Position numbers and translations under genes: made by a program. A stretch of 64,000 nucleotides of DNA from an uncultured bacterium (GTDB lineage Bacteria; Hydrogenedentota; Hydrogenedentia; Hydrogenedentales; Hydrogenedentaceae): NCBI GenBank assembly GCA_938014335.1, contig CALLRP010000008.1, positions 35,422 to 99,421 of the forward strand, given 5' to 3'. The notes beneath the pieces were generated by a model. That model worked only from the letters and a program-made list of their open reading frames with translations. It was not told the DNA's origin and made no database searches. Of this stretch, positions 15,659 to 24,153 are shown in pieces (the stretch's first letter is position 1; each line of letters starts with the position of its first letter).

Positions 15659-18600
15659 ACGACACAATTTCTTCTATTTTACGGAAAATGGCCATTTATG
15701 TTGTTATTCCTCTGTGGTTATTGGCTGTTGTCCTTTCATTAAGTCCTTTTACAGGAGATCCTGCTGCACCTATTAAATATCTTATTATTAGTGTTTTTGT
15801 AATGATGATTTCAGCAATTACATTGGCTATGGTTTGGCTTGGAAATTTCCAATTACAATTCAAAAAATCCCTTGTCTTTATACTCAGTGGTTCTTTATTG
15901 TTCATGAGCCTATCTACCGTATTTGCCAAAAACAAAGGCTTTGCAATTAGTGAACTTTCCATATGGCTAATGCTCTTTGCTATAGCCTTATATGTCCCTA
16001 TCCTTGTTATTGATAAAAAAGAAATGCAATGGGTTTTAAGTTGGGTAATGATTGCCATTGCCCTTTCCAGTGTGTATGGTTTTTTTCAACGTTGGGGTAT
16101 AGACCCGTTTCCATGGTCAACTAAAAATGTGGAGGAATATCGTGGGCTTCCTTCTTCGTATGCCAATCCGAATTTTGCAGGTCATGCATTAATTTTTGCA
16201 GTTATTACCGGGATAGGGCTTATCCTTACCTCCCTGAAAGAAGTAAGAAATTTACAATACGATATAAGGTCAAAGTCTTTTATTTTGGCTCTTATTAAAT
16301 TATTGTTTTTTACGGTATGTTTTGTTCTTACTTTTACTCATCTGTACTTAACCAAAATGCGGAGTGCTCGTATTGCGCTGGTTGTGGCTATTGCCTTCTT
16401 TATATTTTATTTATGGATAGGTAAAAAGTGGACAATAAAATCTGTGCTGACAGTAGGGAGCGTTTTGGTGTTTTGGGCCATTGTAGGGATTATTATGATA
16501 GTTGTTTTGCTAGCAAAAGGCTATCCAGAGGGGTCTCTCCCAATGGATAACTCTCTTAACTTGCGTCTTAACGGCTATATGGGTGCTGTGCAGATGATTA
16601 AAGATAGACCCCTTTTAGGTTTCGGTCCCGGCAATTATCGTTTTGAAAATATTCCTTACTGGACACGATATGAGAAATTGTGGTTTACATTAGCAAAGAA
16701 GAGGAATTTCCATGTCCATAGTGACCCGTTAGAAGCAATGACAGATACAGGTATTCCCGGTGGACTCTTTTATTTTGGACTTATCTTGCTCGGTTTTATT
16801 GGGGGATTATCTTTTGTAAAGAAACATAAACTTTTTCATGAACAAGTCCTTGGGATTAGTATGGCATCTGTATTTCTCGCTTTTGCAACAGATGCCTGTT
16901 TTGGATTTAATATGCGTGTACCTGTATCCAGTGCCTTATTCTTCTTATATTTAGGTCTGTCTCAGGCACATGTCGAGGATTTAACCCTTACAGGCAAAAA
17001 AACAAAGGGGCTATTGGTAATTGCATTCCTCATTTCTGTTTTACTTGTAATACAACAATCTCGTTATTACTATGCAGATGTGCAATTACAAAAAGCCCGT
17101 GGTGGGATGTATTGGGCTCAAGTATTTGCCAATCAGCAGAAGTTAAACTCTCGGGAATTAGCACTTGAAAGAGCCTTACAAAGTGCAGAAAGTGGTATTC
17201 AAATTAAATATTTTGACCCGCGCTTTTTTGAGATAACGGCACGAATTTATATGACAAGAAATGAATTTGAAAAGGCTATAGAAAATTTCGATAAGGCGTT
17301 ATATTACGACTCGTATAATCCTGAATTATGGACCAGTCGTGCTCAATGTTATTTAAATTGGGTATATCGTGCTCAAATTGAAAGGAAACCGCTAACTCAA
17401 TCTATAGAAACAATATTGGATGAAGCAGAGAAATCATTACATAATGCCATTAAATACTGTGATTTGTATCCCGACAGCTATGAAGGAATGGCACGTACCT
17501 TTTTCTTCCGAACTGCATATATAAAACTTCCGGAAGAAAAAAAGCAAGAGTTAATGAAAGAAGTTATACGGTATGGTGAAAAAGCCTTCGAAACAGGGTT
17601 GCAAAATAGCCAGTCCTTACTACAAATTCTTATTCAGGCACATTTAGCGATTAAAGACTATGATGGCTGTGCAAAAGTAGTGCAACGTGCCCTTTCCATA
17701 GAACCGGGAAATATTGACCTCTGGTCGAGATATGCTCAAATAATGAAGCAAAAAGGGTATCCGGACGAATATTTATCTTTCCTCGAAAAAAATTATGCAA
17801 AATTTAAAAAAGATGCAAAGACAATGGCTCCGACCCTCTCTCAATTAGCATTAATGATACATCAGGAAATATTAAGAAATACAAAGGATACACGAAAAGC
17901 GTCTGAAATCATATTGGAAACCTTAAAGTTAAATCCGAATGATTTGTCTACATGGGGAACGGTTGTACAAACAGTCCCTCGGGAACAACGATTAGCCAAT
18001 ATACGAAAATTAAAAGACTATTTTAAAGACACACCCGATATCCCTGATTTTGTTCAAAAAATGGCAAAAGAAGAAGACCAAATTGATTGGCTTGAAATAT
18101 CACGAGAAATTATTAAAAACATAGAACAGGATGAAAAACAAAATATCCCTTACAAAACGATTGTTTTGAGATATGTCTGGATAGCAGAAGTCGCTTATGA
18201 TGAGAATACACAGAGGGAAAGTGCAGACAAGGCAGATTTATACGCAAACCTTGCCACCATATACCAGAAACTCCGTTTTGATGACCGTGCCCTAAGCTGT
18301 TTCCCATTTGCCAGTAAAGCAACCAATAAAACTACCCAAATGAAAGTAATGTATACATGGGCGGAAATCCTATATAAGAAAAGAAAGTATGCAGAGGCAG
18401 AAGAAAAACTGCAACAAGCACTTCAAATTGACCCCAATAACGTCCAATCGCGTGCTTTACTTGTGCAGACATTAATTCAACTTAAGAAAATACCCGAAGC
18501 CAAGTTTGAATATCAGTCATTAAAACAAACATTACCTGCCAATTCAAATACATTGAAAAGTTTAGAACAACTCATGATGCCATACCTCAAAAACCCATAG
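15613..18600 (+). CDS. O-antigen ligase/polymerase family membrane protein fused to TPR repeats
   Basis: A 995-residue two-part protein. Residues about 25-470 hold roughly eleven hydrophobic helices with the Wzy_C/O-antigen-ligase features: a long periplasmic loop with RLNGYMGAVQMIKDRPLLGFGPGNY-like sequence near 315-340 and HVHSDPLEAMTDTGIPGG near 370. Residues about 490-990 are soluble TPR helices, including a clear repeat near 925 (AEEKLQQALQIDPNNVQSRAL). The first part would join or polymerise glycan on the periplasmic side; the TPR part may hold partner proteins. The ATG at 15613 overlaps the preceding gene by 46 bases but has AAAGGAA 10 bases upstream. A TPR protein follows after 16 bases, so the three genes form one operon. 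Confidence 0.85.
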   Translation: MGRRNREQNIKTEIVNDTISSILRKMAIYVVIPLWLLAVVLSLSPFTGDPAAPIKYLIISVFVMMISAITLAMVWLGNFQLQFKKSLVFILSGSLLFMSLSTVFAKNKGFAISELSIWLMLFAIALYVPILVIDKKEMQWVLSWVMIAIALSSVYGFFQRWGIDPFPWSTKNVEEYRGLPSSYANPNFAGHALIFAVITGIGLILTSLKEVRNLQYDIRSKSFILALIKLLFFTVCFVLTFTHLYLTKMRSARIALVVAIAFFIFYLWIGKKWTIKSVLTVGSVLVFWAIVGIIMIVVLLAKGYPEGSLPMDNSLNLRLNGYMGAVQMIKDRPLLGFGPGNYRFENIPYWTRYEKLWFTLAKKRNFHVHSDPLEAMTDTGIPGGLFYFGLILLGFIGGLSFVKKHKLFHEQVLGISMASVFLAFATDACFGFNMRVPVSSALFFLYLGLSQAHVEDLTLTGKKTKGLLVIAFLISVLLVIQQSRYYYADVQLQKARGGMYWAQVFANQQKLNSRELALERALQSAESGIQIKYFDPRFFEITARIYMTRNEFEKAIENFDKALYYDSYNPELWTSRAQCYLNWVYRAQIERKPLTQSIETILDEAEKSLHNAIKYCDLYPDSYEGMARTFFFRTAYIKLPEEKKQELMKEVIRYGEKAFETGLQNSQSLLQILIQAHLAIKDYDGCAKVVQRALSIEPGNIDLWSRYAQIMKQKGYPDEYLSFLEKNYAKFKKDAKTMAPTLSQLALMIHQEILRNTKDTRKASEIILETLKLNPNDLSTWGTVVQTVPREQRLANIRKLKDYFKDTPDIPDFVQKMAKEEDQIDWLEISREIIKNIEQDEKQNIPYKTIVLRYVWIAEVAYDENTQRESADKADLYANLATIYQKLRFDDRALSCFPFASKATNKTTQMKVMYTWAEILYKKRKYAEAEEKLQQALQIDPNNVQSRALLVQTLIQLKKIPEAKFEYQSLKQTLPANSNTLKSLEQLMMPYLKNP

Positions 18601-18616
18601 AACAGGGATTTAATTT

Positions 18617-19387
18617 ATGGATATGAAATATGAAAGTGATGTGATAAAAAAAGGCAATGGAGAAAAAATAAGCATAATGTTCCCTCCCCTCCTTCGCCAG
18701 ACAATTATCATGTCAGTTGTGTTATTGTTCGCCGTGCTTATCATCTCTATTGTATATCAAATATATGGTCCCTCTATTTTGCAACGGTTAGATGATAATG
18801 TAGGTGAGAATTTAATGAAGTTTGCACGAGCCTTAGAACAAAATAAAAATATAGAAGATGCGAAAAGAATTTATGAGACCGCAACGCGTTCACGGTTTGC
18901 AGGTGAATTTAATCGAACCTATGTATTTTACCGCTTAGGCTATCTTTGCTGGGCAGATCAGGAATTTGAGAGGTCCGTAGAGTATTTGACACAAGCAGTC
19001 CAGTCAGAAAATCATCCTCAGATAAATGCGTATGAATTTTTAGTAGATTCCCTTCTCCGCCTCGGTAGACAGATGGAGGCTCTTCCCTTTGTAGAACAGT
19101 GGCTACAAAAAATTCAGAAGCGGGAAGACCTCGCCAATGCCCATTATTATCTGGGTCGCATTTATGACCTTTCAAAAGACCCATCTAAAGCAGAGGAAGC
19201 ATGGAATAAAGGTCATAAAATACTACCCGGAAGCAAGGCTTCCTTTGAACTGGCTTTTTATTACAAAAAACAAGGAAATTGTAAAAAAGCAGTTTACTAT
19301 GCGGAAGCAGTATTAAAAGCGGGACTCCTTCCTACACGCGAACCTGCTATAAAAAAACTTATATCTCAGTGTAATTCCGAAAAATAA
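18617..19387 (+). CDS. Membrane-anchored TPR protein
   Basis: A 256-residue protein with one N-terminal membrane helix (about 27-48, TIIMSVVLLFAVLIISIVYQ) and TPR-type helix pairs from about residue 60 to 250 (KFARALEQNKNIEDAKRIYE, YYLGRIYDLSKDPSKAEEAW, YYKKQGNCKKAVYYAEAVL). It starts 16 bases after the O-antigen-ligase/TPR fusion and so belongs to the same unit. The likely role is scaffolding for polysaccharide assembly or export at the inner membrane, with the TPR part outside the cytoplasm; this is inferred from context and topology. Confidence 0.75.
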   Translation: MDMKYESDVIKKGNGEKISIMFPPLLRQTIIMSVVLLFAVLIISIVYQIYGPSILQRLDDNVGENLMKFARALEQNKNIEDAKRIYETATRSRFAGEFNRTYVFYRLGYLCWADQEFERSVEYLTQAVQSENHPQINAYEFLVDSLLRLGRQMEALPFVEQWLQKIQKREDLANAHYYLGRIYDLSKDPSKAEEAWNKGHKILPGSKASFELAFYYKKQGNCKKAVYYAEAVLKAGLLPTREPAIKKLISQCNSEK

Positions 19388-19423
19388 AATCGATACACAC
19401 AGAATTTTTATATTAAAAGTCTA

Positions 19424-20056
19424 CTATTGTGCTAATTTAAGCAAATTTTTGGGATATTTTTTATTCTTGTCTTTCTTTATAGGAATACGGTCGCCGATAT
19501 ATTTTTCCTGCGCCTGTTCGATGTGTTTTATTGGTATCTGGCGGGATTTTTGTGCCTCTCTGCGGGCAGTCTGTATTTCTCTCGCTTTAGCAAGCCGTTC
19601 CTGCACTTTAGCATCGCTTTCTACTTGAACATGGTCCAACGCTACTAACATTGGGAAAGCAGGACCACTGCACATAAATTCCGTTACATTTCTCCAAACA
19701 TCGTCACCCTCTACCCATTTCGTTAATGCTGTTTTTTCTTGATAATATTTAGGTTGCTGAGGAGGACATGTAAATAAAATACCCTTCCAAAAACTGTATA
19801 AAAATTCTGTTGACCCATTGCGTACTCCCCGTGCGGTTTCTACTGTGCCAAGTATAGGCGTGTTCATATTCCCCTCGATAAATTTCTCTTTTGTCTGATG
19901 TCCAAATGCGGTGAGTCCCCGCCAAATCCATTTATAGGGTCGCAATGCAGGTTCCTCCGGATTCCCTAAAGGTCCTACATATGCCGGCTCTATAGCAGAT
20001 GCTGTTATTGTAATTATTAAACCCATAAAAAAGACAAACAAAGTAAACCGCATCAT
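19424..20056 (-). CDS. Hypothetical exported protein
   Basis: A 210-residue protein with an N-terminal signal peptide (RFTLFVFFMGLIITITASA, likely cleaved near residue 21). The mature part has a Trp/Gly-rich region (WIWRGLTAFG, RGVRNGSTEFLYSFWKGI) at about 43-95 and a Lys/Arg/Gln-rich helical C-terminus. The pattern of an RG motif followed by a GxxE segment faintly recalls small exosortase-associated exported proteins, but the match is too weak to name it. It converges on the polysaccharide operon and is divergent from the aldolase gene. Confidence 0.55.
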   Translation of the reverse strand: MMRFTLFVFFMGLIITITASAIEPAYVGPLGNPEEPALRPYKWIWRGLTAFGHQTKEKFIEGNMNTPILGTVETARGVRNGSTEFLYSFWKGILFTCPPQQPKYYQEKTALTKWVEGDDVWRNVTEFMCSGPAFPMLVALDHVQVESDAKVQERLAKAREIQTARREAQKSRQIPIKHIEQAQEKYIGDRIPIKKDKNKKYPKNLLKLAQ

Positions 20057-20167
20057 TTCAGGATCTCCTGATTAAAAATTTCAATAATCCAAATTAGTAT
20101 TCTTTGTAGTATAATAAAGGATTATTTTAACACAATACCAATTTATTTTAAAATACTTTACAATATT

Positions 20168-20196
20168 TTGACAAATAATAAATATTAATATATATT
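20168..20196 (+). promoter_or_regulatory. Sigma-70-like promoter before the aldolase gene
   Basis: TTGACA at 20168-20173 and TATATT at 20191-20196 are spaced by 17 bases. The ATG follows at 20208, so a transcript beginning 6-8 bases after the -10 box would have a leader of about 5 bases and would lack the GGAG at 20197-20200. Either the real start site is elsewhere or the mRNA is nearly leaderless. Confidence 0.5.
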
Positions 20197-20207
20197 GGAG
20201 TAGTTTT

Positions 20208-21161
20208 ATGTATCGGCCGGAAGTAAAGATTTTAGATGTGACCATTCGGGATGGGGGACTAATGAATAATTGGGATTTCCCAAAAAGCATGGTCAAAGAG
20301 GTTTTTTATGGTTTAGCGGAAGCAGGAGTAGATTATGTAGAATTGGGATACCGTGCCGATAAACGCGTTTTTTCTCCTGATGAGTTTGGGCCTTGGCGGT
20401 TTTGTGATGAAGAAGACCTCCGCGATGTAGCTTACGAATGTGCTACGAAAATAGCGGTGATGTGTGATGTGGGCAGAACCCATTTAGATGATTTCATCCC
20501 CAAATCCGAAAGTATTATTTCCATGATTCGTGTAGCATGTTATGTCCCCGAAGTGGACGAAGGATTAAAAATTGCAAAATATATGAAAGAGTTGGGATAT
20601 GAAGTCAGTTTAAATCTAATGGCGGTCTCTACAGTGGAAGAAAATCTAATTAATGAGGCTTTGAAAAAGATAGCTCAATCAGATGTAGACCTGGTTTACA
20701 TTGTGGATAGTTTTGGCTATTACTATTCGGAACATATCCGTTATTTGACAGAAAAATATATTCATGCCCTTCCGGGAAAAGCCATTGGGATACATACACA
20801 CAATAATCGTCAATTAGCTTTTTCAAACTCAGTAGAAGCGTTATTGGCAGGGGCACAGTTCGTAGATTGTAGTTTATACGGTATGGGCAGAGCGGCAGGA
20901 AATTGCACAACGGAGCTCATGCTCAGTTTTATGGAAAACCCGAAATACGATTTAAGACCTGTTTTGGATTTAATAGAAAAGTACTTTGTAAAATTGAAAG
21001 AAGACCTGAAATGGGGCTATGAATTGCCTTACCTCGTAACGGGGGTATTGAACCAGCATCCCAGAACCGCACTGGCGTATATTAAAGAACAAGGACAGGG
21101 TTCCCAACGCAGTCTACGCGATTTTTACGAGTCGCATATTCGTCAAGTAAAATCTAAATAA
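20208..21161 (+). CDS. HMGL-like/DmpG-type aldolase domain protein
   Basis: A 317-residue TIM-barrel protein of the pyruvate carboxyltransferase-like (HMGL) family. The first strand carries DVTIRDGG (10-17), and a metal-binding GIHTHNN lies near residue 195, as in 4-hydroxy-2-oxovalerate aldolases and LeuA-type synthases. It lacks the LeuA regulatory domain and the DmpG communication domain. Close relatives are annotated only as aldolase-catalytic-domain proteins and often lie in sugar or nucleotide-sugar clusters. The substrate is unknown. It is followed by rarA after 32 bases. Confidence 0.78.
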   Translation: MYRPEVKILDVTIRDGGLMNNWDFPKSMVKEVFYGLAEAGVDYVELGYRADKRVFSPDEFGPWRFCDEEDLRDVAYECATKIAVMCDVGRTHLDDFIPKSESIISMIRVACYVPEVDEGLKIAKYMKELGYEVSLNLMAVSTVEENLINEALKKIAQSDVDLVYIVDSFGYYYSEHIRYLTEKYIHALPGKAIGIHTHNNRQLAFSNSVEALLAGAQFVDCSLYGMGRAAGNCTTELMLSFMENPKYDLRPVLDLIEKYFVKLKEDLKWGYELPYLVTGVLNQHPRTALAYIKEQGQGSQRSLRDFYESHIRQVKSK

Positions 21162-21193
21162 AGATGATAAATTATTGTATTTTACAAAACTAA

Positions 21194-22546
21194 ATGATGG
21201 ATAATTTATTTGAGAAATCAGAACCGAGGCGGTCCTCTGCTCATGTGCCATTAGCACGCAGGGTTACTCCTCGCACCATAGATGAACTGGTGGGACAGGA
21301 TGCAATATTGGGGCCGGGCAAGGCTTTGCGCCGTGCGATTGAGACAGACAGCCTCACTTCTTTGATTCTCTGGGGACCACCGGGAACAGGAAAGACTGCT
21401 CTGGCACGAATTATTGCCCGAAACACCCAATCGTATTTTGAACCGATTAATGCAGTAACTTCCAATGTTCGCGAGTTGCGGACGGTATTAGAAAAAGCGC
21501 GATTTCGTTTACAAAAGGAACAACGACGAACGATCTTATTTATTGACGAAATACACCGTTTTAATCGCACCCAGCAAGATGCATTGCTTCCCGATGTAGA
21601 AATGGGGCATGTAATACTGATTGGTGTTACCACTGAAAATCCGTATTTTAGTGTAGTTTCCCCTTTGCTTTCGCGTTCACAGGTGTTCCACTTTGAACCA
21701 CTTAGTGAGGAGAATATCTTTCAGATTTTACGCCAGGCACTTCGACATCCCAATCGGGCTTTTCAAGACTATGAAATTAATATTGATGAAGATGTATTAC
21801 GATTTATTGCACGATATGGGGAGGGCGATGCGAGACGAGCCCTGAACGCATTGGAACTTGCAATGCTCACAGCACAGAAGAATGAAAAGAAAATTCATAT
21901 TGATTTAGCATTGGTACAGGATTGTGTTTCGGAGAAACTTTTACATTATGACAAGACCGGTGATGAACACTATGATATTGCTTCCGCATTTATAAAAAGT
22001 ATTCGGGGTAGCCATCCCGATTCTGCTTTGTACTGGATGGCACGCATGTTAGAAGCGGGGGAACCTCCCCGTTTTATTGCTCGCCGACTTTGTATCTCTG
22101 CAGCGGAGGATATTGGCAACGCAGACCCGATGGCTCTGGTGGTTGCCGTTTCTGCATGGCAGGCTACAGAATTTATCGGCATGCCCGAAGCACGGATAAT
22201 CCTGGCTCAAGCAGTAACTTATCTCGCATGTGCTCCGAAAAGTAATTCCGCCTATGTAGCCATTGAAAAGGCGATAGAGGCTGTTAAGCAACAAACTACG
22301 GTTCCCGTTCCGCAGGCACTTCGGGATACTCATTATCGTGGAGCAGAGATATTAGGGCATGGAATGGGCTATCAATATCCACACGATGCGGAAGAAGGAT
22401 ATATCCCTCAGGATTACGGTTTACCACGAGGCATCTTTTACCAACCTTTACCCCGTGGTATAGAAAATCTGTTTCTGGAACGGTTGAAGCATTGGGAAGA
22501 AATGGATAAACAAGCAGGTATCAAGCAAAAAGAACAAAATGAGTGA
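21194..22546 (+). CDS. rarA: Replication-associated recombination protein A (RarA/MgsA)
   Basis: A 450-residue AAA+ ATPase related to clamp loaders, acting at stalled replication forks. Walker A is GPPGTGKT at 61-68, Walker B is ILFIDEIHRFN near 112-122, and the C-terminal MgsA domain includes SAFIKSIRGSHPDSALYW and ARRLCISAAEDIGNADP, both strongly conserved in the family. Two adjacent ATG codons give an uncertainty of one residue. The last 8 bases overlap the next gene, so the two are co-transcribed. Confidence 0.95.
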   Translation: MMDNLFEKSEPRRSSAHVPLARRVTPRTIDELVGQDAILGPGKALRRAIETDSLTSLILWGPPGTGKTALARIIARNTQSYFEPINAVTSNVRELRTVLEKARFRLQKEQRRTILFIDEIHRFNRTQQDALLPDVEMGHVILIGVTTENPYFSVVSPLLSRSQVFHFEPLSEENIFQILRQALRHPNRAFQDYEINIDEDVLRFIARYGEGDARRALNALELAMLTAQKNEKKIHIDLALVQDCVSEKLLHYDKTGDEHYDIASAFIKSIRGSHPDSALYWMARMLEAGEPPRFIARRLCISAAEDIGNADPMALVVAVSAWQATEFIGMPEARIILAQAVTYLACAPKSNSAYVAIEKAIEAVKQQTTVPVPQALRDTHYRGAEILGHGMGYQYPHDAEEGYIPQDYGLPRGIFYQPLPRGIENLFLERLKHWEEMDKQAGIKQKEQNE

Positions 22547-23132
22547 ACCACAAAATAAAAAAACGGCATGGAAACCTTTTTTATTGGGCTGCCTCTTTGG
22601 GGTTCTAATTACAATATGGGTCACTATTTCAGGAGTAGTAGTTGGAGCAAAAACCTTAAAATTCTGGATAGCCAAAAAAGAAGTAGCTTCCTTAAAGATT
22701 CCCAAAATACAAACCTCTCACCTTTTTGACTATTCTGCATCTGCAATAGATATAGATGGAAAAGAGATTCCATTCAGTCATTTCCGGGGAAAACCCATAT
22801 TTATTCTGGTGTGGCATCCGGAATGTGTCCATTGCCTTTCCACATTGATGACTGTCCAGCCTCTTTCCGATTCTATAAAGGACTTTGATATACCTGTGCT
22901 GGCATTGACGGAGGGAAAAAAGGAAGATATTGTGAAAGTCCAGGAAGAATTGAAAATTACAATACCTGTTCTGATAGTAAAAAAAGATTTTTTAAGGTCA
23001 TTGTGTGGGGATAATGTTCCTTGTGGTTTGATTGTAAATTCACAGGGAGAGATTGTTTATACTCATGTAGGTAGTGCCAATTGGGGTGATACAGAAATTG
23101 TGCAATATTTTATGAATTTGATGGGAAAGTAA
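22539..23132 (+). CDS. Membrane-anchored thioredoxin-like (redoxin/TlpA-type) protein
   Basis: A 197-residue protein with an N-terminal anchor (about 13-37) and an extracytoplasmic redoxin domain. The segment VWHPECVHCLS has the active-site pair Cys96/Cys99 in a CxxC. The core (GKEIPFSHFRGKPIFILVWHP, LIVNSQGEIVYTHVG) fits the AhpC/TSA-TlpA superfamily. A CVHC centre is not the classical CPxC, so the redox potential is hard to guess. It overlaps rarA by 8 bases, although no functional link is known. A likely role is reduction of envelope cysteines. Confidence 0.75.
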   Translation: MSEPQNKKTAWKPFLLGCLFGVLITIWVTISGVVVGAKTLKFWIAKKEVASLKIPKIQTSHLFDYSASAIDIDGKEIPFSHFRGKPIFILVWHPECVHCLSTLMTVQPLSDSIKDFDIPVLALTEGKKEDIVKVQEELKITIPVLIVKKDFLRSLCGDNVPCGLIVNSQGEIVYTHVGSANWGDTEIVQYFMNLMGK

Positions 23133-23141
23133 GGTTGTACA

Positions 23142-23175
23142 GTCCAACGGGACAGACAGGTCCAACGAGTCCGAC
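23142..23175. repeat. GTCC-type repeat cluster between convergent genes
   Basis: GTCCAACG occurs at 23142-23149 and 23160-23167, followed by GTCCGAC at 23169-23175. The block fills the gap between the thioredoxin gene and xerC. It resembles the complement of the msrB/argH repeat (9837-9865), which has two GTCGGAC units. Confidence 0.5.
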
Positions 23176-23178
23176 TTT

Positions 23179-24120
23179 TTACGCGTGGGGGTGTGTTTTT
23201 AAATAGACTTCGCGAAGGTGCTCAATACTAACATGCGTATAAATCTGTGTAGTGGATAGTTGCTCATGCCCTAAAATTTCTTGGACCACACGCAAATCCG
23301 CACCTCCGTCCAACATATGTGTAGCAAAACTGTGTCGGAGAGTATGGGGGGAAATGTCATCACGGTAGGGCAATACCTTACGTGCATATTTCTCAACAAT
23401 TCGCTGGATACTCCGTGTAGTTAATGGTCCACCCCGCGCATTAACAAAAACAATAGTATGTGTCGGATTGCCTAATTCGGAACGAATCAGTAGATAGTTG
23501 AAAAGGTATTGTTTTGCATACGAACCTAAGGGGACAAGCCGTTCTTTCCGTCTTTTACCAAATACACGCACAAGCCCAGAAGCCATGTCAAGAGAAGAAA
23601 TAGTAAGTGTGGCACATTCATTAGCACGCATACCCGTAGAATAAAGAACTTCCAGCAGGGCACGGTCACGCAGAGATATTGGGTCTTCGCCTTCGACCGC
23701 ATTGAGCAATTTCAAAACCTCATCCACAGAAAGCACTGCGGGAAGATGGCGACGCTGTTTCGGTGTTCGCGTTGTAAGTGCCGGATTATTTTCCAGCATT
23801 CCCTGTCTCACAAGAAAACGATAAATGGTTTTTAATGCAGATAGTTTTCTCGAAACGGTTTTTACAGACCCGCCCGAACTCTGCACATGAGCAAGAAAAG
23901 AGCGGAGGTCGTTTTTAGTGACTTTTTTTAAGGTTTCAAGGTCTGCGGTAACCCGCTGTTTTCGTGTCTCTTCCGCATCAGGGGCAAAAGCGTTCCCTTT
24001 ATTCTGGATAAAATCACAGAAATGTTCTAAATCGCACTCATAAGCTCTGATGGTATGTGTAGAAAGTCCCCGTTCTACCCGCAAGTGTTCAAAAAAATAT
24101 TCCAGAGAAGCATCAATCAT
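23179..24120 (-). CDS. xerC: Tyrosine recombinase XerC/XerD
   Basis: A 313-residue tyrosine recombinase that resolves chromosome dimers at dif. The N-terminal SAM-like DNA-binding domain spans about 1-110. The catalytic set is complete: Arg165, a lysine near 189, His259, Arg262, His285 and Tyr294. It starts 33 bases after topA, and the topA-xerC order also occurs in Firmicutes, which supports the XerC call. An acidic/basic insert of about 20 residues (DAEETRKQRVTADLETLKK, about 48-67) lies in the N-terminal domain. XerD cannot be excluded from sequence alone. Confidence 0.9.
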   Translation of the reverse strand: MIDASLEYFFEHLRVERGLSTHTIRAYECDLEHFCDFIQNKGNAFAPDAEETRKQRVTADLETLKKVTKNDLRSFLAHVQSSGGSVKTVSRKLSALKTIYRFLVRQGMLENNPALTTRTPKQRRHLPAVLSVDEVLKLLNAVEGEDPISLRDRALLEVLYSTGMRANECATLTISSLDMASGLVRVFGKRRKERLVPLGSYAKQYLFNYLLIRSELGNPTHTIVFVNARGGPLTTRSIQRIVEKYARKVLPYRDDISPHTLRHSFATHMLDGGADLRVVQEILGHEQLSTTQIYTHVSIEHLREVYLKTHPHA

Positions 24121-24153
24121 AATGGTTTATTCTACCAGCGATTGATTATAACC

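Noticed and set aside
15688..18600. A shorter O-antigen-ligase/TPR protein starting at ATG 15688, without overlap.
   Set aside because: The ATG at 15613 has a proper AAAGGAA site, while 15688 has none; the overlap with the previous gene is short.
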